64,000 bases of DNA from Phaseolus vulgaris (taxonomy: Eukaryota; Streptophyta; Magnoliopsida; Fabales; Fabaceae), in the NCBI RefSeq assembly GCF_000499845.2, contig NC_023758.2:2830311-2894310 (forward strand), given 5' to 3'. Shown here piece after piece: positions 17,201 to 28,480 of this stretch; position 1 is the first letter of the stretch, and every line of letters starts with the position of its first letter. Made by a program: the position numbers and the translations under genes. Under the pieces are notes generated by a model. The model saw only the letters and a program-made list of their open reading frames with translations. It searched no databases and was not told where the DNA came from.

Positions 17201-19950
17201 TTAAAGGAAAACTGTGGATGGTTAAAAAATGACACGATAGGAGGCCATGCAATTTGGTACGACACTGAAAGGTCTGGAATGAATGGTGAGGATAGGGTTT
17301 GTACAGTGATGATAAAGGAAAAGGTCTGAAACTGCAACAACCTTTGTCTCCATAGGAACCCCTGAAAGATAAGCTAGTTTTTGATCATTGCATTCGAGAG
17401 AGAGAGAGAGAGAGTGGAAAAGAATGGGTGTGACGGGAATGTAACTTTTTCCCAATTTTCTTTTTTCTGGCCTATTCACTGATCCCACCGTCTATACTTT
17501 TGTGCTAGTTCAACAATCGCGACATGTTAGGATAGAGAAACCTTTTTGAAGGATTACAAAGGGGACACGCTTTATTTCTTCTCCAGCATTGAATCTGAAT
17601 ATTCTCCCAAACGTTGACCAGTTTGATGCCACGTCGCGCTCCCATTTTGTACACCCAAAAATTACGAAAACTATAAACAAAACAAACAAAAAACTGCTAT
17701 TGTTTACACCCTTTACTTTCACTCATCAACATCACAAAGCTTTTAAATTCATTTATACCTCACTTATTAACAAAACTCAAACTCGCATTTATTTACAATT
17801 TTACGATTCTTACATTTTTATGGAATATAAACCCACAGATCAGCTGCATGTAGACAAAGGAACAGAGAAAAAAAACTTACATTTACTTTTATTACAAAAT
17901 TATTGTTAAAATTATTTTATTTTGATAATTTATATCTAATCAATGTTTTATGTATGTTGATATGACATTTGTGCTTAAAATGTACGATTATGATACGATA
18001 TTTATAGAGGGAAGAGACGCATCTTTTTCATGGTCCATGTGCATTCGTTTTTTCTGAAAAAAGATTAAAAAATATTAATGTGGATTATGGTATGTTAATA
18101 CTGTGAATATATATTCAGTTTGGATTTCTAATGATAAGTACAAGTGGTGGTAATCACAAAAAATCGATGAAGCTTAATACTGTGATTTTGGAGTTCTCCA
18201 TGCGTAGTTTGGTTGAGAATGAAGTTTTGTAATGTTGGTTTGGTAATTTATTAACAGGGAATTATGAGTCGAGGCACAAAAGTTCAGGAAAGACCATTTT
18301 ATTTATGTAAATAACATCAAGTCATTTTTATCGTATATCAGAAAGAAAAAAAAAAGGTACTTTTTTCAAAATATAGTAGCATTCTTTCCAATACATATTG
18401 CATGCGTACCAAACACACACATATATATGTGTGTGTGATTCATTTCATTCGATTTATATTTTTTCATTCCATTTTCTCCTCTATTTTTGACTTCAGCCAA
18501 TTAACACCAGTGACTTCTCTATCATCGTGTGTTGCAACACATTACAATGGTAAATAACATAAATTATCCACTTTATAGTTGTATTCTTGAGTGGAAACTA
18601 GTACAATTTTGCTATACTTGATTGATACATTGTCTTTAATGACTTTGTGGAGATGGGTTTGAGAACAAAAGTACATCAACTTTAGGACGCATATATGGTA
18701 AATGGGAATCCTTTTTTTGTATTGTCATCCATCATTATCTTTGTCGATTTTGTCGTTATCATCACCTTAGTTCTCCCTGAAAGTCAGTTTTTTCGTCTTA
18801 AATTCTAAAATTAATGACACTCGATGTTTGTATATATTCTCCTCATCTTAATTTCCTTTCCAAGTTTAATTGCATGGTTAAATATTTTTATAACTAAATT
18901 TTTTGGTGTTCCTTCATGAAAGAGAAAATTGAAGGAGAATTAGTGTGAGTGAGTACGTAGACAATGACGACATGTGTAATAAAGGTTAGAGGGAGGGGGA
19001 GACAGAGTGAGAGGAAGTTGTTTAATTGGTAGTGGTAATGTTCACTCATCTCGAGCCACGCATGGGTTTAACAACAAAGTTAGAGAGCTTAATTAGTATT
19101 AAGGGAAAAACATATATCTATATGGAAGTGAGAGGGTACCACCCAATTGGACAACAAAAATAGCTTAGATGTCCAAATCCAGAGGCTAACTTTTCTTCAT
19201 TGTTTATTAAGCTCCAGGTGCTCACCTTTGGGATCACAACCCATTCCTCTTTCTTTATTCCAAAAGCCTTGTTAGGTTATTGGTTGGTGCCATCTCTTCT
19301 CTTCTCTTCTCTTCTCTTCTTTTTCACACACCATTATCATTTTTCTCACCTTCTCTCCTTCCTAAACCTCTTATTTAGGAAATAAATAACTTCCCTTTTA
19401 TACACAAACACAAGCTTTACAAAACCATTCAACCTTTTTGCATACAATGTACAATCTCTTTATCCACCTAATTATCTTCCTTCATTCAGAATCTCCCTCA
19501 TTTTCCATTTATTAAGCATTCCACCTTAGCCTTTTTAACATATTATAAGTTTTGAAAACCGTGCCGCTAATTAAATGTTGATGGTGAAGTTGTCGTTCGT
19601 GTATGTATAATTAAAAGTTTAAAATATTTTTTATTATATAAAACAAATAGTTATTTAGCATTTAAATTTGAAGAGCCATTTAAAATATATAATTCAATAC
19701 TTTTCGTACCAAATATTCGTAAATACACAATGAAAACCACTTATTATATGCCCCGTACGTATAATTTGCCTATGGTCTATTGTGATGCGTCCCTACGTAT
19801 TTTATTTGCTGGTGTGGCTTGTGTCTTGACAAGCATTGAATAATAAACAGTAAAATCAGAATGGCACATCTGCAAATATGTGTTGAAGTTGGGGCATTTG
19901 GGTAGAATGCATTATTCAACATCCTTGAGCACAAACTAAGTGAAGAGGCG
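11230..19950. other. Long gene-free region upstream of the HD-Zip gene
   Basis: Nearly 9 kb lacks a convincing coding sequence; the ORFs present are short and have no recognisable domains. Several stretches (11690-12000, 13250-13950, 14560-14900, 15340-16200) are less AT-rich than the surrounding spacer. I saw no TE termini in them and they look unique. Small repeats include an AT run at 14219-14244, GAA units at 15892-15927, GA units at 17398-17414 and TCTTC units at 19295-19322. The region may hold distal regulatory DNA or a non-coding RNA, but nothing in the sequence proves either. Confidence 0.5.
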
Positions 19951-19959
19951 TCATTTAGC

Positions 19960-19967
19960 TATAAATA
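19960..19967 (+). promoter_or_regulatory. TATA box of the HD-Zip I gene
   Basis: The sequence TATAAATA lies about 157 bp upstream of the ATG at 20117, which implies a leader of roughly 120 bases. Confidence 0.6.
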
Positions 19968-20116
19968 TGCGTAAGGTCTATATTGTCTCTCTAAAAACAT
20001 ATCCTCTTTTTAAGGAGAAGAAAATAACATAACACACTGGTTTTGAGATCAAAGAGATCGAAGCCAGTGGAGAGCGATCGAGCTAGTGTGCTAGGAACGT
20101 AACACACCATACCACA

Positions 20117-21922
20117 ATGAATCATCGACCTTTCCAAGACCACATGATGTTCATCTCTCAGTTATACCCCGCTGATGCACCATACACGCAGATAATTGCT
20201 CAACAAGGTTAGAATCCACGCTCTAACGTTGCTCTCGGCTACTTCATAGACCTCACTTTTAACTTCTGGTGTCTGTAATTGTTTTTCAGGGGAGAGTAAG
20301 AAGCCAAAACGCCGTCGTAGTAAGAAGAACAAAGGAGGAGAAAACGGTGCCTCGGAAGCCAACAAGAAGAGGAAGCTCAGTGCGGAGCAAGTTAACCTAC
20401 TTGAACAGAACTTTGGAAATGAACATAAACTCGAGTCTGAGAGGAAAGACAAGCTCGCATTGGAGCTTGGTTTGGACCCTCGACAAGTTGCAGTATGGTT
20501 TCAAAACAGAAGAGCTCGCTGGAAGAACAAAAAGCTAGAAGAAGAGTACTCAAACCTTAAAAAATCCCATGAAGCCACCTTGCTCGAGAAATGTCGATTG
20601 GAGACCGAGGTATACCTCTTTTTTTTTCTTTTTCTCGTTTATATTAAACAAAAATTCAATTTCTTTCCATAACTTGAGGCTATATATTTTGGTTTTCGTA
20701 GAAAATTATTCTGAACGCAAGTATATTTTAAAAGAAGAAATCGTACACAATTAACGAGCGAGAGGCATTTCATTGGCCCATATTCGTTCTTGTGCTTAGG
20801 AAACTTTTTTGGAAAAAGAAAAAAACTGTACTGAGAGAGAGTATGACTTTATGGCCTAATATTGTGGAAACTGATAGCAGAAGTGGAGGTAGTACGCTGC
20901 CTGGAGAGTCTGAAATTGAAATATCTTTGTTTTCCACCAATCAATACTTTGTTACAGAAGCACCACACAGCGTGTCATTTTCTTTTCTGAAAACAGAAAC
21001 GTCAATTTCGGGTTGTATGTCACCACGTTACATCTGTGTTGGCCTACACAATTTTGTATTCCCTATTCTTTCTTTAACTCCGTAAGTCGTCTCTTTATCT
21101 ATTTGTTTAGGAATTTTGTTGGAGTAGTTTAGTCCCGTAAATGTTGAAAGAGATGTAGAAGTCTTCGCATGCAACCGGTTCTTCAGGGCAAAGCAAAAGG
21201 AACCCCAAGGGTGAGAAAAAACAAAAGAAAACAAAAAAGTAGCAGAAGACCCACCATATGAACGTGCGCATATGAGCTCTGGGCTCGAAGAAACCTAAGT
21301 GACACTTGAGTTCTCAGCCATAGATAAGTCATGGGAAAATAAAAATCCAATACTAAAAACAAAGAAAAGAGGAAAAGCCACTAACAAAAGGAACAGCAAA
21401 CTGCCACCTTAGTAGACAACAAAAGGCACTGTTTCTTCCATTTGTTCGATAAGCTCCGTACAATATTATTAGGACAAGTCACGTTGGGCCTGGAGGCCCA
21501 ATTATGAGGAAGACACGTACCATGTGTTCCCACGTGAAATGCCATTAGCCTCAGATGAATAATACCTCTCATGTCATGTGTCTTTATTTAGATATATTCC
21601 CGAAACAGATCCCCTTGAGCTTTATCTTTGGTTAGATGTTATGACAGTAACTTATTCCATGTGAAACCTTTGGTTGCAGGTTCTGAAGCTGAAAGATCAA
21701 CTTTCTGAGGCGGCGAAGGAGATTCAGAGGCTGCGAGAGAGTGGTGATAGAGTTCCAAGTAACAGCCCTAGCTCGTCACAGTCACAACAATCACAGTATA
21801 TGGAGACGGTGGACCCACCATTTTATGGGGTGTTTGGAGTTGATGGATATGATGATGATGTATTGTACGGGCCCGAGACTCAGTGCATGAACGCCTTGGA
21901 ATGGATTAATCTGTATGTGTAA
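20117..21922 (+). CDS. HB40: HD-Zip class I transcription factor, ATHB-21/40/53 type
   Basis: Three exons, 20117-20207, 20290-20609 and 21680-21922, give 217 residues with matching phases and GT-AG sites. The start [18 protein letters not shown] matches the conserved N-terminus of the ATHB-40 group. A basic stretch ([10 protein letters not shown], residues 34-43) is a likely nuclear signal. The homeodomain covers about 55-112, with recognition helix [16 protein letters not shown] leucine zipper follows at about 113-155, and exon 2 ends inside it. The C-terminus is acidic and ends in an aromatic motif (ALEWINLYV), as in class I activators. Members bind pseudopalindromic CAATNATTG sites as dimers. 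In Arabidopsis HB21, HB40 and HB53 act below BRC1 in axillary-bud dormancy and promote ABA accumulation through NCED3. Assignment to HB40 rather than HB21 or HB53 rests on synteny. Confidence 0.95.
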
Positions 21923-23346
21923 ACCAATAGGAGTTTAGAATATTGTAGATAATGTGAATGATCCAATGTATATTGTTCCTAGCTAGGTAGCTAAGTGTGT
22001 TTGCTTGACTATGGTTTGGAATTGGAAAGTATCCATTAACATAATAATTTGCATTTTGACCAAAACTGGTGCTAGTGTATATCTCCCTTCGTTGCAACGT
22101 TGGTTCGTGTCAGCTATGAAGACATAGTGGTTCCCTGTGTTTCTTAATTTTACAACAGAATAATAATTGAGCTCGCCTCTGCTGCTTTTCATTGTTCTTT
22201 AGGACAAAGAAGTTAATACTCATGCAAATAAAATCAAAGAATAAAGACAAACTCTTCATCGTTTCTATAACAGAGGAAAATATTAACTATTCACCGTTCC
22301 CGTTCCCCAATATTTCTTTCTTTCTTTCGTTTTCCCCTTACATAAAACGTTGCTTGCATGCATTTATCAACGTTGTTTTTTATATTCAATTCTTTTATAT
22401 TTTTTTAGTTGTTGAAGATCTCGTTATAGTTTATCAATATTTATACTTACAAAGGATATTATGATATTGAATTAGTTTCTAGTTCTGTTAAGTAAACAAA
22501 TCAATAAACTATAAATGATTCTCTTCGATTATACTTTACACCTTCTCCTTCTTTTAATTTATTCGGTCTTATTTCAACAACAAATTGATACCAAAAGCCT
22601 TTATCTTTAAGGGATAGTGAGTTGAGAGGAATACAAATGGAGGGAGATACTTAGACATTGAGTTCACCACCAATTATGAGTTATGGACAGCAAACATGAT
22701 TAACTATTTTAAATCTTTGGATCTTAGGGAGGCAATAGAACAAGATAATGATGTTCATGAGTTGGTTGAAAATTTTATCCTGCCTCAAAATGAAATATCG
22801 TAAGGAGAGAAAGAAAAAATAGGCAAAAAAATATATTTTTTTTTATGTCAAAAATTATTTTTACAAGAATTATAAATTTCAAATCTGTCATAGGCTTTGA
22901 GATTATTATCTCAAAAAAGAATACCAGAATCTTTTTTTCTTGTGAAAATACCAAAAGCATGGTGATTAATTAGGCTAGTTACTATACACACAAAATCTCA
23001 ATTTTGAAGAAGGCAAAAAGACTTATTAACTATCATCTTGGTCGAATTGGTAAATGTTTGAAATAAAGAATAATAATGAGATAAAATGACACTTCACAAG
23101 GTATTTTTTTTACGCAAAAGCACAAAATTCTAAAGATAATGAAAATAAGATGAACAATAAATAAAAGAAAAAATGCTCTAACAATTGGCGGTAAGAATTT
23201 TCTCCTTATCTACATTGTAAAAAGAGAAATCATCCAAAAGACAAATATTAGTGAAAGTTACATGTCTAAATGTAGAAAATGTGGTAATTTGAAACTCTTT
23301 GTTGTAACATATTTTACTTCAACCATTCTTATAGTGACTCATATTA

Positions 23347-23397
<51 letters not shown>

Positions 23398-23552
23398 AAA
23401 TCACTTAATCAATAGTTGAACCTAATTTTCTATAATTTAATTTTGAATCAAATAGACATTAGCTAATTTAAACTATAGTCTAACACTTATAAATGCAGTA
23501 TGTGGTTTACACATGTTTGCTAGCCAACTTCTTTAATGTTGATGTGTATTTC
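21923..23552. other. 3' flank of the HD-Zip gene and AT-rich spacer
   Basis: The first 250 bases are probably the 3' untranslated region of the HD-Zip gene. The remainder is AT-rich, with a perfect AT microsatellite at 23351-23394. No gene is visible. Confidence 0.5.
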
Positions 23553-23944
23553 CACTACAAGAAAATCATGAAATAAAAACTAATTTGTAGAAATCAAAAT
23601 AATTAGTTGCAATAGTAACTAAATTAGAGACCATTTTAGAAGCTAAAAAGAAATTTGGTTTCTAAATTAGTTTCTATTATTGTTAAATAGTTTCTAAATT
23701 GGTATCTAATTAGCAACCAAAGTTTTTGCTACCAAATTTAGAAACTAAATAATTGGTAGTTAAAACCTTAGTTGCTAATTAGATACCAATTTAGAAACTA
23801 TTTAACAATAATAGAAAATAATAGAAATTAATTTAGAAACCAATTTTTTTTTAGTTTATAAAATGGTCTTTATTTTAGTTTCTATTGTAGCTAATTATTT
23901 TGGTCTCTAAAAATTGGTTTCTATTTCATGATTTTCTTATAGTG
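23553..23944. mobile_element. CACTA-type fold-back MITE, copy 1
   Basis: The left end CACTACAAGAAAATCATGAA is matched by the right end on the minus strand, CACTATAAGAAAATCATGAA. The 392-bp element is almost entirely one long inverted repeat: the two halves (for example AATTGGTATCTAATTAGCAA near 23698 and its complement near 23775) could form a single hairpin. CACTACAAGAAAA ends are typical of plant CACTA (En/Spm) elements. The expected 3-bp target duplication is not clear (TTC against TCC). It is non-coding and has a sister copy near 42395-42781. Confidence 0.82.
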
Positions 23945-24876
23945 TCCAGTACACTCCTACATACATAAATCTTTATTTAAATTCATTAAATATGTGAAAT
24001 TGAGAAGTAAAATCTTGCATGTACAAGGTGTGTTAGAAATAATTTCTCCAAAAGTATTTTTACAACAAAAAGTTCTTTGTAAGATAAAATTAGTTTACGA
24101 ATTAATTTATTCATAGAAGTTTTCTAATTAATTTTTTCAAAATAATGATTTTAACTCATACATAATATAATTTTAAATTATAAAATATCTTATTTTATAT
24201 TATTTTGCAAAAGAATTTAAGCACGCCATATCCAGTTTACTTTGATGTCCATTAATTATTATTATTTTATAATTTATAAACCATATTTTAAATTTGTTTA
24301 AGATATTTTTATTTAAGCCCACACTGCTAACGTAGGACCGATGCAGATGGATTATTTTTAGATGCTTTTTTATTTCATATATAATGTGGACGGAATGACA
24401 TGTACATTTAAAATCAACCTTCTAATAATCCATGAAAAAATTATTTCTATAAGTAGACGAATGCAGTGAATTTTTTATTGTTCAAGCTAATTTATATTTG
24501 AATTAAATTGAAACTTTAAATACTAATTTAAAAATGAATTATTTACTTGCATTTAATTAATTACTTTCTTTATCCTATATAATATTTTGCTTACTTTTTT
24601 GTTAATTCAGATTAATTCAAGGCGAAGTCGTGAGACACTAATGAACCAAATTCATAAATAATAAAATGTTGTCTGATATAAAATTTAATACACACAATTG
24701 TAGTTTGTATTTATAATTTTTTTTTTACTACATGTATAAAAGAGAAACCAGCTTTGATTTGAAGATTATAATTTCCTGTTGCAGTAGATGTTATAAAAAA
24801 GATTATCAATTTTTTATAAATGGCCCAATCTTATTATATATTGGGCTCTTATAATGGGCTTAGCTAAATCTAGCTG

Positions 24877-25254
24877 GGCAAATGCTCCCTGCACCCAACA
24901 CTTTTGAACCCAACACTTTTGAACCTGCATCCAACATAATTTCAAAAATTCCAAAAATACCCTTTATTCCGGAAATAAAAATCAAGAATTGAAAATAATT
25001 GCATTCCAAAAAAATAAATTTGGAAGAGACTTTGTGTTTCGGATATAAAAATCCAGAAAAAAAAATTAAAATTCCATTCCGGATAAAAAAATCCGGAACT
25101 GAAAATAATACATTTCAAAAAAATTTATCTAAAAGAGATTATTGTGTTTTGGAAAATGAAGTCTGGAATGTAATTTTATATGCACCCCATTTTTTTATGG
25201 ATATTTTCGGTTTTTTCCTGTGGGTGCAGTGATATGGTGCAGGAAGCAATTGCC
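24877..25254. mobile_element. MULE-type MITE copy D with perfect 9-bp target duplication
   Basis: Left terminus GGCAAATGCTCCCTGCACCC and right terminus (minus strand) GGCAATTGCTTCCTGCACCA are inverted repeats. The 378-bp element is flanked by identical ATCTAGCTG at 24868-24876 and 25255-25263. The interior has several copies of a short motif like TTCCGGATAAAAAAATCCGG instead of the TATGTA-centred palindromes of copy B. It has no coding capacity. Confidence 0.88.
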
Positions 25255-25291
25255 ATCTAGCTGGTTGAGACGGGACCTACTATATATACGT

Positions 25292-25672
25292 AATTTCTTT
25301 CTGCAATTTCCATGTGTGTATTTTTTCTTTGTCGTCACTTTGTTTATACATTGCGCCATGTTTGAATGGATTCAAAGAAGAAAGTTTACTGAATTATATA
25401 ATTTAAAATGTTTTTAGATTACATGGAAAAATAATAATAAAGAATGTCTTCCAAATTTTATAATTTGGAAATTTTTTTTTCATGTAAAATATGATTTTTG
25501 AATTTCACAATTTAAAAATAAAAAAGTTTATGAATTGCGCAGTCTGAAATTTGGATTATGTAATTTGATTTTTTTTTCATGTAATAAATAGTTTTCAAAT
25601 TTCTCATTCTAAAAATCATTTTTTCATATTTATAATGGTATAAATGGAAAGTATGGTAGTGCAAAAAGAAAT
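25292..25672. mobile_element. Probable MULE-type MITE copy E, next to copy D
   Basis: The left end AATTTCTTTCTGCAATTTCC and right end (minus strand) GATTTCTTTTTGCACTACCA resemble the family termini. The flanks (TATATACGT and CTTATATGT) match only partly, so the copy is older or its ends are slightly misplaced. Confidence 0.5.
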
Positions 25673-27120
25673 CTCTTATATGTAAAATGGGACTTTCTTT
25701 TTAATTACTAAATTTCACTTCAATCTCATTGATTTTTTTTTCCATCCTATTTATTTTTAAAAAGGTCCTATTTTACTTAACTTTCACAGAACTTAAAAAA
25801 TAATTTAAAATTGAAGTTAAAAATTATCAATTGAATTATTTTTTAATAGCTTTATTTTACTTTAAGAAATAATTTAATTTTTTGCATATATTATTCCCAC
25901 TCTCATAATTTGACACAAAGAGGAAAAAGGGGAATTCCATTTTTTAAATAAATTATTTATTTATACAACTTATCATTTTAAAGTAAAAAAGAAACATAAA
26001 ATAAGATTAAGATAAACATTGTCTAACGAATTGAGCATAATTAGTTTTAGAAGGACAGAATTTAAGTAAAATGTACATGAAAGGCATAAAATTAATTAAT
26101 ATTTTGAAAACTGAAGTATAAATTAAACACTGGAGAGAATAAAATATTTCTTACAATATAGGAAATGAAGACGTAAATTTATAATAAAAAGTTGGATAAC
26201 TCATGTGGCTTATTTTATAAATAGTTATAAATCCAAAGACAATGGTTGTAAATTTACATAAATTGATGTTTTACACTAGTAAAAATAAAAGGACCAAATG
26301 GTCATTTTAATGAATGAAATAAATTTATCTCCTTATGCATTTATATTATACTTCAAACATTTTTACGTTTAATACAAAATAAAAAATGAATTTTTCAATC
26401 ACTTATTTATATAAAAAAAATTAAATAATTTTTTTTTATCTCATTTCAAGATCAATTTTAAATATTTGCTCTTATCATGATCTTGCATTTTTATCTCAAC
26501 ACATTTATCATTATGTGTTCATAACAAGATATTGTTTTATAAAAGTCGTGATGAAATGAACTCATTTAAAAAAATATATATATTAGAATATTGTTACACA
26601 TTTAATATATCGATATAATATAACAAATTTAAAAATTATAATGTTAAACTGTGAAAGAAACAATTTGAATGGTGAAATTTGCAAAATAATAATGTGATAA
26701 AATATGCTATTGAACTTAGTTTCCAGAAGTATAAACAAGGCTTCATCTGTTTGCTTCGCACTGGAAAATTACTGTGTCAAAAAGTCCCCGCTATGCTAAC
26801 GTACCTATTGTTCGAAATATTTTTCTGGTGATATAATTATCTAAACTGTATAAGGCATTTTTTTTCTATTTTTTACAAAATTTCATCAACACTGTTAAAA
26901 GTGGTTCAGAGGGATGAGATAATACTAACCAAACAGGTTTTCCGTTTAGAATCGGTACTTCTGCTCTCAATTGTTTAAAGTAAATTAATAAATATTAACA
27001 TCGTTCCAGAAATCTACTTGGTTCCTTATTTTACACCTACTTTTCTGTTGCTTCAATTTTCTCAATGAAAGTAAGCACTTCATTTTTTTCCTTCATGTTT
27101 CTTGAAATCTCATATGAGTT
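25673..27120. other. AT-rich spacer without recognisable features
   Basis: About 1.4 kb of AT-rich sequence with homopolymer runs. I see no coding region, terminal repeat or structured RNA here. Confidence 0.5.
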
Positions 27121-27137
27121 GTACTTCGTTGTAGGAT

Positions 27138-28032
27138 TCAGCTGCAAAACAAAAAAGGAAGTTTTGACCCAGTGCTACTTGATGGTATGCACAGAACAAA
27201 CAATTCTGTGAGTACTATTCCTCAATCTTCAGCATTTGGAAAGCAAGTTGGGTCAATGTCAGCAAAAATTAGAAAAAATCAATATACTGCCTCAGGAGCT
27301 GTTACTCCTCTCCTCCAACCTTAATGTGACGTGAAGTTGCACTTGTGACCAGTGGATACAAGTATGATTCCCAGCTTAGTTTTTCCTAAAGAATAAAGTG
27401 TATCATCTTCATGCTTATTTTAGTTGACACGAAAAACATTTGCTTGTATTTCTCATAGACAGATTCATTATTATGTTGCTGCAACTTTTCATTCTTTTAC
27501 TTCCTTTACCTAATTGATTACTTTCCTTTTTCCCTAACCCGTTTACAGTTTTAGGACGAAAATGAGCTGAAAACAGATGAGGAAACGATTAATAGCCAGG
27601 AGGTCTAGACTACGCAAGCATGTGTGTCCTTGAGGAACGGTCCTTAACTGCTTGATGTTTGGAGGCTAAAAAGCTGTATTTATTTGACTATATTTAATGC
27701 TACAATTTTACAACATCGGATGTGTCCTACGTTTCTTGTTCCAACCAGGCTGAGTGGTTGAGTTGCTAGAAAGTAAGAATCGATCACTCAGAGAAAAGCT
27801 TCAGAGAATGTCTTGACGAATGCAAATACCATCAAAGTAATTTCCATTTTAATGACCATTCTGATCTCAGAAACATTAGTGCCGTATTCCGCAATGAAAG
27901 TGCAGGTTGTAACAGGTCTGGATTCTAGACTTGCGACTTCTTCCAATGTGGCAGTACGTTTTATTCCACAGGGAAGAGGTACTATAAGTGATTTTAGAAA
28001 AGAATTACTGTTAGGAAAAAAACTCCTTTTAT
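27138..28032 (+). pseudogene. Decayed coding remnant of unknown origin between the HD-Zip and HVA22 genes
   Basis: After an AG at about 27136, one frame stays open for about 60 codons to a TAA near 27324, with ordinary amino-acid composition (for example SFDPVLLDGMHRTNNSV and PQSSAFGKQVGSMSAKI). It has no start codon at its head. A second, Met-initiated frame of 73 codons lies at 27813-28034. The DNA between is less AT-rich than the flanking spacer. I do not recognise the protein family. It could be exon remnants of a lost gene, a captured gene fragment or part of a non-coding transcript. In Arabidopsis the corresponding place holds GBF1, but no bZIP basic region is visible here. Confidence 0.35.
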
Positions 28033-28480
28033 AATCTATAGATTGGTTAATAGTTTTGGTGGCAGCATAATGAGCTAATGTAGATTATCACCTTTGGTAT
28101 CGACGCTATACCCTTTTATTGCAAGAAAAATTATTCATGCATATAATATTTATAGGCATAATCAACAAAATTTTAAGATAATATTAAAACAATTTAAGAA
28201 GATTTAAAATGTAATTCGTCTAAATTTTTTAATTATTTATACCAATAGATATCATATTTACATAAGCATTACCAACTAAGGTCCTTTGATAGTGTCGAAA
28301 AACATTTTTTTACATAATTAATATACAAAAAAGTTTCTTTAATGTTACACTGAACAACAATTGTCCCGGTTTATCCTAAACTCAAAGATTGCTGATATTG
28401 ATTACCTTAAAAAAACTAATTAAGAAGTCTAGTCTCTCTTACACCACGCAGTTCATGGGGTCTTCTGGGGACAGCACTAA

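Noticed and set aside
27138..28032. Identification of the remnant as GBF1
   Set aside because: Position suggests it, but no proline-rich region, basic region or leucine zipper is visible.
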